A stretch of DNA of 64,000 nt from contig JAQXBM010000087.1 in the NCBI GenBank assembly GCA_029252405.1, positions 52,736 to 116,735 on the forward strand, written 5' to 3'. The position numbers and the translations under genes were made by a program. The stretch is from Crocinitomicaceae bacterium. GTDB taxonomy: Bacteria; Bacteroidota; Bacteroidia; Flavobacteriales_D; Crocinitomicaceae. The notes beneath the pieces are model-generated. The model had not been told where the DNA came from. It ran no database searches and worked only from the letters and a program-made list of their open reading frames with translations. Every line of letters begins with the position of its first letter. Within the stretch, counting starts at the first letter, position 1. Of the stretch, positions 51,016-60,076 are shown piece after piece.

Positions 51016-52362
51016 TTAATTCAGCCTGCGTTTCTGGAACCAGTTGTCTCCTAGCGGTGCTATTGTGACTCCAAAGTTAATTCCGTAATACGTTTCACCA
51101 AGCGATTGTTGGTTTCCAACGCCTCTTTGTCCTATTGTAAATCCAAAGTTAATGGATGAAAGAGAGTTTTTAATAACAATCGGTAATCCTAATCCAAATG
51201 TTGTGCCAAAGTCAGTGACTTGTTCGCCGTCAGTTTGGTATGGAAGTTCAGCAAAATATCCACCTACACGATAGCGCATTCGTTGGTAAAACTTCGTAAT
51301 CGGCTTATTATTAACGAAATCCGTCTCAGGGATGAATTCCATTCCAAATGTATATCGTGTCGATTTTGAGAAGTTTGTAGCTGTAGTGTCGAAGGGAAGT
51401 GCAAACTTTGTGTAGTCAGCTGTACTGTATGATGCGTGAATGGCGAGTGAATTATTCAACTTTTTCTTCGCATCAGAGCTTGTACTTCTTGAAAAGGTGT
51501 ATCTCAGACCATATGTGAAGCGCGGAACGGATTGAATTTGTCCAGTAATGAGGCCAGAATACGTCAGCGTATCATAGATGGTTGTGTTTTCTACGTCAGG
51601 AGAATAAAAGCGGCCGTAAGAGTAGATGGTGTTCAATTTTTGACTCGGATCAATTACCGCAGAAAGCAAAATAGCATTTGATTGGTTGATTTGATGCGAG
51701 AAGTTTACTCCAAGGTCGTAGTGAAATGATTTCGCTCTGATCGTTTCTAGGTCAACACCGCCGACAACTCCTAATCCGTTGACAACAGTTGTGCTCGAAC
51801 GCTGGTTTTCTAAACTTCCGAACAAGTAGCCAAAATTGGCACCAACTGATAACTGAGTTGATTGAAACTTGAAGATGTTTGTACTCAATCCTAGGAATAA
51901 TTCGTTGATTCCACCAGCACCAGAATACTTATGTTCAATAGAATCTGAGCCCACGACAGCGTAATTTGAAAATTCATATCCTCTTCTGCTGTATGGCTTC
52001 AATCCGAATGCAGCGCCAAAGTAATCTCTGATTTTAAATCCAAAAGCAAAATTTTGAATTGCTGAAACGGTGCTTACATTAGATAGGTTTCCTTCCGTAA
52101 ATGAAGATATTTTTGAGGAGATACCTAAAGAGAAAAGAGGATTTCCTTTTGATAATGAGTTGTAGCTCGATGGATTGTAATAATTCAATGTAAATGAATC
52201 GATCGCAGTTCCAAAGGAGTTTCCAATCCCCGACATTCTAGCATGATCAAGTCCTCCTTCTTCGCCAATCCCAAAGGAACTGTAAGGAGAGTTGACAGTT
52301 ATTTGCGCGAAGGAACTACTTCCCAAAACGAAGAAACTGAATAAGAAAAGAAGTTTACGCAT
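51016..52362 (-). CDS. Outer-membrane beta-barrel protein (PorV/FadL-like)
   Basis: 'NSPYSSFGIGEEGGLDHARMSGIGNSFGTAIDSFTLNYYNPSSYNSLSKGNPLFSLG'; signal peptide from MRKLLFLFSFFVLG. Confidence 0.82.
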   Translation of the reverse strand: MRKLLFLFSFFVLGSSSFAQITVNSPYSSFGIGEEGGLDHARMSGIGNSFGTAIDSFTLNYYNPSSYNSLSKGNPLFSLGISSKISSFTEGNLSNVSTVSAIQNFAFGFKIRDYFGAAFGLKPYSRRGYEFSNYAVVGSDSIEHKYSGAGGINELFLGLSTNIFKFQSTQLSVGANFGYLFGSLENQRSSTTVVNGLGVVGGVDLETIRAKSFHYDLGVNFSHQINQSNAILLSAVIDPSQKLNTIYSYGRFYSPDVENTTIYDTLTYSGLITGQIQSVPRFTYGLRYTFSRSTSSDAKKKLNNSLAIHASYSTADYTKFALPFDTTATNFSKSTRYTFGMEFIPETDFVNNKPITKFYQRMRYRVGGYFAELPYQTDGEQVTDFGTTFGLGLPIVIKNSLSSINFGFTIGQRGVGNQQSLGETYYGINFGVTIAPLGDNWFQKRRLN

Positions 52363-53080
52363 TCTGCTGGTATATTTCGTATAATCCAATCAACGTTAGA
52401 TTTTCGTCTGCAAAGATGTCATTTTTTGCAAGGATATCAAAGTTCTGCGCATCGCCGCCTGTCACAAAAAAAGTTAAGCTGCTAAAGCGTTTCCGATATT
52501 GCTCCATTGTACTATTGATTTCAGCGTTAATCCCGTTCATTACACCCGATTGGATACTTAAATTAGTTGATGTACCAACGAGTTCCGAGCGTGTTTTATT
52601 GGAGAGTAGGGGTAATTTTCCGGTATAATCATTCAGTGCGTTGTAACGAAGTTGAATTCCAGGGGAGATGGAACCACCGATATATCCATCCGTTTTGTGA
52701 ACAATGTCAAATTTGATACACGTTCCAATATCTACTGCCACAGCATGGTCCGTTTTCGTTCTATTAAATGCATAAACAGCGTTGCAAAGTCGATCCATTC
52801 CCAAAGTATTCGTCGTGCCGTAGTTGATTTTTAAATTGATTTTCGCATCCGTTTCGAGCAAAAGAATTCCTGGGATGGCTGCAACAATTTCATCTGTGTC
52901 TTCTTCAGAAAGAACTGATGAAAGAGCATATTGACCTTCATTTTTTGTGATGAATCCTTTTATTTGGCTCAAGTCGTAAGAGGGAAAACGCTCAACCTGC
53001 ATGAGCCGATCTCGCTCAAATCGAGCGACTTTGATCGAAGAATTTCCTGCATCAATAATGAAGACGGTCTTGTTTTGCAT
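52355..53080 (-). CDS. coaX: Type III pantothenate kinase
   Basis: 'VFIIDAGNSSIKVARFE', 'YGTTNTLGMDRLCNAVYAF', 'AVDIGTCIKFDIV', 'YIGGSISPGIQLRYNAL'. Confidence 0.95.
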   Translation of the reverse strand: MQNKTVFIIDAGNSSIKVARFERDRLMQVERFPSYDLSQIKGFITKNEGQYALSSVLSEEDTDEIVAAIPGILLLETDAKINLKINYGTTNTLGMDRLCNAVYAFNRTKTDHAVAVDIGTCIKFDIVHKTDGYIGGSISPGIQLRYNALNDYTGKLPLLSNKTRSELVGTSTNLSIQSGVMNGINAEINSTMEQYRKRFSSLTFFVTGGDAQNFDILAKNDIFADENLTLIGLYEIYQQNA

Positions 53081-53410
53081 GGTAAACCTGAGTTCTAATT
53101 TAAATTTAAGTTCAGAATTTCATTTAAACTTGAAGTACAAGGCGGTTTTACAAAGGGATAGCTGGCTATCGCGCGTAAAATTAACGCAGTACTCCAATTC
53201 TTAAAAGAAATAACCTTTTACTACTTCACATGTAAAATTGCGATTTTTTTTCGTCAAACCTCTTCGAAATAATCCTTTATTCCCTTATCAGCTTTCCTTA
53301 AACTCCCAAATTTACAGGTGATCTGAATCAAATTTAAAATGGAACTCAGGTTCTGAAGATAACAAGTGAAAAAAAATGCACGACAAATGGCAGTATTTAA
53401 AAGAAATGCA

Positions 53411-53418
53411 TATCTTTG
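53411..53418 (+). promoter_or_regulatory. Bacteroidota -7 element of the tRNA-Phe gene
   Basis: TATCTTTG 18 bp before the tRNA 5' end. Confidence 0.65.
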
Positions 53419-53435
53419 CCCCCACAATTTAGGTT

Positions 53436-53508
53436 GGTGATATAGCTCAGTTGGTAGAGCAATGGACTGAAAATCCATGTGTCCTTGGTTCGATTCCGAG
53501 TATCACCA
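53436..53508 (+). tRNA. tRNA-Phe (anticodon GAA); CCA not encoded
   Basis: GGTGATA/TATCACC acceptor stem; ATGGA-CTGAAAA-TCCAT anticodon arm; CTTGG-TTCGATT-CCGAG T arm. Confidence 0.97.
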
Positions 53509-53515
53509 CAGAATT

Positions 53516-53547
53516 AAAAAGGTATCCAGTTTGGGTACCTTTTTTTG
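53516..53547 (+). terminator. Terminator after tRNA-Phe
   Basis: AAAAAGGTATCC..GGGTACCTTTTTTT. Confidence 0.85.
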
Positions 53548-53606
53548 TTTCGGGAAATTGAGTTACCAAAGCATCACTAACGTTTTGCTTTATCGAAGCA
53601 GTGCTT

Positions 53607-53647
53607 CTCTGGTTCTTCCGATAGCTATCGGAACCGAGTATCACCAC
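53607..53647 (+). pseudogene. tRNA-Phe 3'-end remnant with an 18-bp palindrome inserted in the T-arm region
   Basis: ccgagtatcaccac (53634-53647) exactly repeats 53496-53509 of tRNA-Phe. Upstream ctctggttc parallels ccttggttc; ttccgatagctatcggaa lies between. Confidence 0.75.
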
Positions 53648-53649
53648 TA

Positions 53650-53693
53650 AAATGGACAAGAGAGGATTATATCCTTTTTGTCCATTTTTTTGT
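53650..53693 (+). terminator. Terminator after the tRNA remnant
   Basis: aaaatggacaagagaggattatatcctttttgtccatttttttg. Confidence 0.75.
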
Positions 53694-53831
53694 TCTGAAT
53701 CGCCCAGAATAGTCATTTCTTGATTTGATGGGGTAGTTTGTTTGGAATTAATACTACGATGTCATCCCAACTACAATCACGTAAACTCTGGGATATATCG
53801 ATCTTCTAGATTTGCCCCAATGGTTTAAAAA

Positions 53832-54560
53832 TTAAAGACTCTCGCGATAGTTGATTATCGCTTTTCTGTCCGCCGATATTTGTCTTCTTTCCGTGCTGTT
53901 CAGGTTATTGAATTCCTCAATCATTTCGTCCAAGAGTTTAATAGCCTCCTCTTTTTTCTGAATCAACACTGAGAATTTTGCGAACTCCAAACGGTGCGGA
54001 TAATTCGAATAACGCGAATCGGTGGCCCTAAAATTCGCTTCGGCGTCTTCTATTCTTCCAACATGATAGAGTGACCACGCGTAACCGATTCTACTCCACG
54101 ACTTACTGAATGCTTTTTCAGAAGTAAATGTATCTCCAATATCGCAAGCCTTTTCGTAGTTACCAATGCTTGCGTAACATTCCAAGAGACTCATTCTTAC
54201 ACCTGTATCTTTGGAATTAAATCCTACTAAACACGATTGATAAACCTCTATAGCCTCGACTGTTCGTCCATCAGCAGCGTATTTATCCGCTAAGTTGATT
54301 TTGTTCTGTAGAGTGCTTGAAAATTGGACCTCCTTTTCCAGTTTCTCTACTTCATAGTTTTTGTTTACCGCACCTTTCACACCCTCGGCAACAATATTTA
54401 CGTTGTCTTTGCTATAAAAATGATGGTAGAGATAGAAAAGGCAACCCAGCAGTGGAAAGATAATAATGAACCAAAACCACTTTTGGTCCGCCCGATTTTT
54501 ATAGGCGTGATAAAGGCAAAATACCTCAAGAATGAGAATTATCGGAAATAAACGAAACAT
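53832..54560 (-). CDS. TPR-containing membrane protein
   Basis: N-terminal hydrophobic segments; 'KYAADGRTVEAIEVYQSCLVG...RMSLLECYASIGNYEKACDIGDTF'. Confidence 0.78.
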   Translation of the reverse strand: MFRLFPIILILEVFCLYHAYKNRADQKWFWFIIIFPLLGCLFYLYHHFYSKDNVNIVAEGVKGAVNKNYEVEKLEKEVQFSSTLQNKINLADKYAADGRTVEAIEVYQSCLVGFNSKDTGVRMSLLECYASIGNYEKACDIGDTFTSEKAFSKSWSRIGYAWSLYHVGRIEDAEANFRATDSRYSNYPHRLEFAKFSVLIQKKEEAIKLLDEMIEEFNNLNSTERRQISADRKAIINYRESL

Positions 54561-55017
54561 CAGTCTATGATTAAGTTGAATGGGTTAAAGATAGTGGAAA
54601 GTTCGGGAAGAGAAATACCAGTTTTAGATCGAACAGGCCTGATGATGTTAGATTGTTCAATTGGAAAATTAGGGGTTGGATATTGCAAAGCGGGAAAAAT
54701 AGACAAGAAGAAAAGCACTGCTTTTGTCACTTTAATTTGGTGGGGCACAAGGAACCGGAATACTTCAGCATTGATATTGGATTCCATTGGTTTCTAACGA
54801 GTTATTTTAAATTCAACAAGTCCCTGACTTACTGATAGATGAAATTGGTTGCTTGGAATGGTTCTAAAATAAGCTGCAAAATCCCAATTCGTCTAAATAA
54901 ACCAAGGAAATACCATGATTTCTACCTAAATTTACGCACTAGCTTAACCGCGAACTAGAAATTATTTTCGTCCGACCCCCAACGATTAGGTATGTTAATT
55001 GTAGAACAGGTTATTAC

Positions 55018-56514
55018 ATGAGAGGAAATTTCTCTTCAAAAGAAGGACATATTATCAAGAGTAATATTCGTGAATTCGATCCATTCGCGGCTAAAGTCCT
55101 TGCGGAATATTGCGAGCAGCTCATTCGTAAAAAACAAAATCGCTTAAACATTTCTGAATCCATTCTGCTGAAAAGCATTGAATTGGAATTTTCTGATGAG
55201 GAGCAGGTTATTGAACGTGAACTAGCCGGGGTAATTCGATCTGCAAAGCGCATTCTTGAGGACACGTCAGAATCTGAATGGTCGGAAGAACATAAGCAGT
55301 TATTTTTATTGCTCAAGAAGATTGTGTTTGTCGGATTAGAAGATGACGAAGACACGAGTGATTCAGATGTGATCAATCATATTGTTGATGGTCTCATGCG
55401 ATTGGACTATTCTCGGGATATTCCTGTTTTTCAAGTTGTGGATGAAGAGCGAAACATTTTCAACTACTTCGGGTTTATTCTCGATTCCTTGGCGCAGAAG
55501 TTCAAAGAATCGACAGTTTCTGTTAAAGCAGTTAATACCTTTTTGAACTTAACTGGGAGCCAGTCATTCGTTGTGACAAATGCAAATGGAGTAATTCGGT
55601 TTGTTAGTGAGCGCTTGGAGCGTTTTCTACAACAGTCCGCGAGCGAGTTGATCGATCAATCCATTTTCGATATTATTCCAAGTTGGAAGGGACACACGTT
55701 TACTGAAATTCTTGATCAGGACACTAATGCTGAAACGCCAATTCCATTGGGATTAGGTGATCATCATGGAGAAGCGTGCGTTCAATTGCACGAAGTTTCT
55801 CAGGATGACACTGATTTTGGTGATGAAGCTGATGAAATAAAAGAATTTGTAGTGAGTATCGATTTTGATACTTCGCATACAGATCGTGAAGAAGAAATCT
55901 ACAACAATTTGACTTCAATTGATAGTGTTATTGACGCTGTCAAATCACTGAGAAGCGGGAATGTTTCGCCAAGTGAGCACAATTATAGCCTTCAAACTTC
56001 TTTAGAAAGCTTGTACCGAATTAAGTATTCGCAACTCGATAAGTTAAATCAAGTCGATGATGTCGAAAATGAGAATATTGATCCAAAATCGATTGTAAAC
56101 AGTGTACTTTCAGAGCTGAGGTTCAATAAAGGATTTGGCGAAATTACTTTCGAGGTTGAGGATAATTTGAAAGAGCCTTTCTCTGCTGATTTCGAGACAA
56201 TATACTCGATCCTGAAGCATTTAGTTTGCAATGCTGTGAAGTACGTCAGACCCGACGTGGATTCAAACATCCGAATAGAGTTTTCTACGAACAAACGTGC
56301 GACTATTATTGAGGTAACGGATAATGGAATTGGAATTCACCAAGATGATATCGACCATATTTTCGATAGGGGATACCGCGTTTCAAAATCGACTGACGGA
56401 TATGGTTTAGGATTGTACTTTATTCAGCGTTGTTTAGCTCGATGCAAAGCTAGCATAGCTGTACAGAGTGAATTGAACGTTGGTTCGAAGTTCACAATTA
56501 CCCTTGAACAATAA
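55018..56514 (+). CDS. PAS-domain histidine-kinase-like protein (HATPase_c C-terminus)
   Basis: 'HLVCNAVKYVRP' N box, 'IEVTDNGIGIHQDDIDHIFDRGYR' G1/F, 'DGYGLGLYFIQRCL' G2; PAS-like 'SFVVTNANGVIRFVSERLERFLQQSASELIDQSIFDIIPSW'. Confidence 0.85.
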   Translation: MRGNFSSKEGHIIKSNIREFDPFAAKVLAEYCEQLIRKKQNRLNISESILLKSIELEFSDEEQVIERELAGVIRSAKRILEDTSESEWSEEHKQLFLLLKKIVFVGLEDDEDTSDSDVINHIVDGLMRLDYSRDIPVFQVVDEERNIFNYFGFILDSLAQKFKESTVSVKAVNTFLNLTGSQSFVVTNANGVIRFVSERLERFLQQSASELIDQSIFDIIPSWKGHTFTEILDQDTNAETPIPLGLGDHHGEACVQLHEVSQDDTDFGDEADEIKEFVVSIDFDTSHTDREEEIYNNLTSIDSVIDAVKSLRSGNVSPSEHNYSLQTSLESLYRIKYSQLDKLNQVDDVENENIDPKSIVNSVLSELRFNKGFGEITFEVEDNLKEPFSADFETIYSILKHLVCNAVKYVRPDVDSNIRIEFSTNKRATIIEVTDNGIGIHQDDIDHIFDRGYRVSKSTDGYGLGLYFIQRCLARCKASIAVQSELNVGSKFTITLEQ

Positions 56515-56520
56515 TCAGAA

Positions 56521-59031
56521 TTAAATAACTTTTGCGAGTTTCTTTACGCCAAAGTGCGTTTCGATTGTTTGCGCGGGTTTCTTTCTCAAGTGAGAAACGT
56601 GGATTTTACTGTTGTCGAAATTCACCATCGAACTGATAATCTTGAAATTGAAGTCGTCTTTCACCTGAACGAAAGAATAACTCTGATCTTCAATTGCTCC
56701 AAATTTTCGTTTATTCTGACCAGTGGTCAATCCAAAATTGAGCTGCGTACTTCCGCATTTGATTGCTCGAAGAACAAGCTGCCACAATAATTGGCTGTAG
56801 GTGTTATGCGATTCCACATACTGGTAATCGAGACCGGCAAACAAGAAATGATAATTAGTGGCCGTTCGGTAATTTAAGGCAAGCCCAATTGGCTGATTGG
56901 TTGAATCCGAGCGTAGCGACAAAGCCAACACCTCCCAATGCGATGAATATAGCGCCGTTCGAAATAGTTCTTTTGAACAGTCAAAAATGTTTAATTCGAA
57001 GTGCTTTTCTTTTGTGTTTAGGTAAAGTTGATATAACTCATCGACCATGTGGTCGTGGTCTGCATCTAACAGCTGAACCTTAAACTCTTCTTCGTGATTT
57101 AACGCGCGCTGTCGGACAAATCTGCGCTGGCTGCTTTTCAGAGAGGTTAAGAATTCATCTGAATTTTTAATTTCTCCCAGCGCCAGGCTATAATTGTCCA
57201 GAAGCTCCACTTTCATAAATCCTTGATCTTGCATCACTGAATGAAGCGTGTCATCTACTTGAGAAATATCCCGAAGATTGAGCACATTTGAATCATTCTC
57301 ATCGTAAATGTTCGTCAATTTCTCTAGAAAGTAGGTCAGTCCTTTTTCCCAATTTTCGACCGTTTTGTCAATATACAAGTGGTTTCCAATCGAAATTGGA
57401 CATCCCATCATGAATGTTTTGGAGCATAAATAGTAAGGGTTCTTCTTCCGTTCCTCCTCAATTTGTTCAGAGATTTGAGAGGATACCAGAGCGTCATCCT
57501 TGTTTAAGCAGGCCGTGAAATACGTCGCAAGAATGATTTTCCCTTGAGCATTGCGCAAGACGAAATAGTGGAAATCCCAGTTGTTGTGTTCTTCCTCGTT
57601 GTTCTGAAAAACGCCTTCCAGTAATTGAAGCCCATCCCAATCGTAACTTCCCTTGTCGTGCATGATTCTATTCCAGAATGGTTTAGGAATTTTTGAGATC
57701 TGCCGCTCGTGTTGCAATTGGAATTGCTGAGGGTTTTCGGGAAGAGGTATTTGTACAACCTTACTCTGAGGTTTGAAGATTGTCGATTTCCTGAAGGCTT
57801 TGTAGATGTCTTGTATCGATCGTTCTTCCTCAATTAGTGTTTCCTGAAACAACTGTCCCATAATGCTGACGAGCGTTTCAATCTGCGCCAAAGTGTGATT
57901 GCATGTAATGGTAAATCGAACTCCTGTGCACGTTGCTGAAACGGCAGGAAAAATCGCTAGGTTAATATATTGACCTGCTTCGATGAGTTTTTGAACCAAG
58001 TTGTACCCCAGTCTTGGAAGACCAACCCCAACGAAAAATATTGGTGTTCCTGCTTGTCGCTCAATGAAGGGTAAACGGTGCAATTTCAATTGTGATTCAC
58101 AGAAGGCGATTTTCTTGGCTAGATCATCTTGCAGCTCATAGATTTCTGGTGAAAGATGAATGTTCGCACAGGCGATTCCTGCCCCAAGTGCTGACATCTG
58201 TAATTGACCAGCAAAGATGAAAGGCCCTCCGCATGTACGCGCGCGTTCGGATAATTCCGGATCTGGAATTATGGCTACGGCCCCGCCCGCTGCAAATGCT
58301 TTGTTGAGGCTTGTGATGAGAACCATCCTATCGTGGAGTGGCGTTTTTTCAAGTACGTACCCAGTACCATTTGGACCGGTCCACGACATTCCGTGAGCGT
58401 CGTCAACATAGAGGTTGAGTTTCTTGTATTTGTTCAGGAGTGCATGTAGTTTTCCCATCGGAGCGGGGTCTCCGTACATGCTGTAAATCCCGTCGATCAT
58501 GTACCAAACGCGCTCATATTTCTCAGATAGCTCTAGAAATTTCGCTTCTAAGTTTTCCAAGTTGTTGTGTCGAACTACATGGAATGGAACTCCTTGGAGC
58601 TGAAGGTGTGAAACCATGAATTGAACACTGGAGTGGACCTGTTGATCCATCAAAACTACATCGCCTTCATTCACAACGATTGGCATCACAGCTACATGCG
58701 CGAGCGTTGTGGTGGTTGCCAAAATGACTGGCTTTTCGAACATTCGACCAAGTAAATGTTCCAATTCACGATAAGGAGTAGATGAAACATATGTCCTTGA
58801 AGATGGGTACTGAATCCCATATTTCTCAATGGCATTTATCGCTGCATCCTTTAATCTTTGGTCGTGCTCAAACCCCAAATAGCTGTACGATCCGAAGTTA
58901 ACATGGCGCTTTTTTCCAAATGTAATCGTGGTTTTATCGTAGAACTCATCTTCTGTATATAGCTGTCCAATGCCAATGTTTACACCTTTGGAAATGGATT
59001 CGTAAATTGTATTGATGACTTCTTTTCTCAT
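56521..59031 (-). CDS. Alpha-oxoamine synthase-fold PLP enzyme fused to a C-terminal GNAT/FemAB-like acyltransferase
   Basis: N-terminal ~400 aa: 'VNFGSYSYLGFEHDQRLKDAAINAIEKYGIQYPSSRTYVSSTPYRELEHLL', 'YVDDAHGMSWTGPNGTG', 'ITSLNKAFAAGGAVAII'. C-terminal: 'SSQRRFVRQRALN...HFLFAGLDYQYVESHNTYSQLLWQLVLRAIKCGSTQLNFGLTTGQNKRKFGA'. Confidence 0.9.
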   Translation of the reverse strand: MRKEVINTIYESISKGVNIGIGQLYTEDEFYDKTTITFGKKRHVNFGSYSYLGFEHDQRLKDAAINAIEKYGIQYPSSRTYVSSTPYRELEHLLGRMFEKPVILATTTTLAHVAVMPIVVNEGDVVLMDQQVHSSVQFMVSHLQLQGVPFHVVRHNNLENLEAKFLELSEKYERVWYMIDGIYSMYGDPAPMGKLHALLNKYKKLNLYVDDAHGMSWTGPNGTGYVLEKTPLHDRMVLITSLNKAFAAGGAVAIIPDPELSERARTCGGPFIFAGQLQMSALGAGIACANIHLSPEIYELQDDLAKKIAFCESQLKLHRLPFIERQAGTPIFFVGVGLPRLGYNLVQKLIEAGQYINLAIFPAVSATCTGVRFTITCNHTLAQIETLVSIMGQLFQETLIEEERSIQDIYKAFRKSTIFKPQSKVVQIPLPENPQQFQLQHERQISKIPKPFWNRIMHDKGSYDWDGLQLLEGVFQNNEEEHNNWDFHYFVLRNAQGKIILATYFTACLNKDDALVSSQISEQIEEERKKNPYYLCSKTFMMGCPISIGNHLYIDKTVENWEKGLTYFLEKLTNIYDENDSNVLNLRDISQVDDTLHSVMQDQGFMKVELLDNYSLALGEIKNSDEFLTSLKSSQRRFVRQRALNHEEEFKVQLLDADHDHMVDELYQLYLNTKEKHFELNIFDCSKELFRTALYSSHWEVLALSLRSDSTNQPIGLALNYRTATNYHFLFAGLDYQYVESHNTYSQLLWQLVLRAIKCGSTQLNFGLTTGQNKRKFGAIEDQSYSFVQVKDDFNFKIISSMVNFDNSKIHVSHLRKKPAQTIETHFGVKKLAKVI

Positions 59032-59231
59032 TGATAAATAGAACAATAAAATTAAACGAAGCATTCTCGATCAAACTACTCAATGCGCGCGTCATTGAAT
59101 TCCTTGAGGAATGTCTTAAGAATAGTTTGTAAAACGAGTCAATAATAAGAATATCCTTGCTAAATTTGAGAGTCTTGTGAATAACATGTACCTTCTGTTG
59201 TAAACTACTTTGGAAATCACATTATCCCGGC

Positions 59232-59654
59232 TTGATGAAACCCACTACAGGAAAACAAATATCTTATTACGAAAATGAATTCTGTGAATATTGGATCGAT
59301 GAATTTGGTATTGTTCATGAAATTTTCAAAAACTCATTCAAAGTACTGAATCTCGAAATCGCTAAAGTAATCACTTCGGATCGCCTTGAAGTTTCCAATG
59401 GCATAGCAAGTCCTCTCTATGTTGAGTTGGGAAAAGCAACGAAAATGGACCGTGCGGCGAATCGCTATCTTTCAACAGGACCTGCGATGGAGTGTTTAAC
59501 AGGAACGGGAATTTTAGTACGCGATCAAATTGAAAAGCTGGGAGCAAATCTTTACACAGGATTTTTCAAGCCATCTGTCCCAACAAAATTCTTTACCGAC
59601 AAGGAAAAGGCGATTCTTTGGCTGCGAAACTACACTCAGGACGTTTTGAACTAG
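59232..59654 (+). CDS. SpoIIAA/STAS-like hypothetical protein
   Basis: 'VSNGIASPLYVELGKATKMDRAANRYLSTGPAMECLTGTGILVRDQIEKLGANLYTGFFKPSVPTKFFTDKEKAILWLRNY'. Confidence 0.6.
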   Translation: MMKPTTGKQISYYENEFCEYWIDEFGIVHEIFKNSFKVLNLEIAKVITSDRLEVSNGIASPLYVELGKATKMDRAANRYLSTGPAMECLTGTGILVRDQIEKLGANLYTGFFKPSVPTKFFTDKEKAILWLRNYTQDVLN

Positions 59655-59745
59655 TCGACACCCCCTTGTTTATAATGGTTCTACTTGACTTTGCCAGAGT
59701 CAATTTTTATCTTGTGGGAGATTTTAACTCAAAAAACTAATACCT

Positions 59746-60018
59746 ATGAAGAAACGATTTTCTATCATGGCAACTCTCGTTGTTGGACTCGGATTTACGT
59801 CTTGTTCTGTTGATGTTGATACAAGTGGATTAGATGATTTAGAAGAGCAGTTGGAAAAAACAACTGACGAAATGGAAGAAGAAATGGATAAGGCCGAAGA
59901 AGAGACAGAATCTTCTTCTTTTGATTTGTATCAATGCCCAACTGATTGTGAGAATGGACCAGCGTATCCAAATCCTGGACCTTGTAAAACGTGCGGAGAA
60001 GAAATGGTTGTGATTTAG
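59746..60018 (+). CDS. Small lipoprotein with Cys-rich heavy-metal-binding-like tail
   Basis: Lipobox 'LGFTSCSVD'; acidic coiled coil; 'YQCPTDCENGPAYPNPGPCKTCGEEMVVI'. Confidence 0.8.
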   Translation: MKKRFSIMATLVVGLGFTSCSVDVDTSGLDDLEEQLEKTTDEMEEEMDKAEEETESSSFDLYQCPTDCENGPAYPNPGPCKTCGEEMVVI

Positions 60019-60039
60019 AAATTTAATCTTTGAATATTC

Positions 60040-60072
60040 AGTCCTGATCACCTGTGTGGTCGGGACTTTTTG
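60040..60072 (+). terminator. Rho-independent terminator
   Basis: AGTCCTGATCACCTGTGTGGTCGGGACTTTTTG. Confidence 0.8.
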
Positions 60073-60076
60073 TTTT

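Noticed and set aside
53447-53716. 89-aa minus ORF over tRNA-Phe ('VVILGIEPRTHGFSVHCSTN')
   Set aside because: Translation of the antisense strand of tRNA and terminators; classic spurious ORF.
54560-54835. Overlapping 60-76 aa ORFs on both strands between the TPR gene and the histidine-kinase-like gene
   Set aside because: Mutually antisense, no recognisable family or leader; insufficient support.
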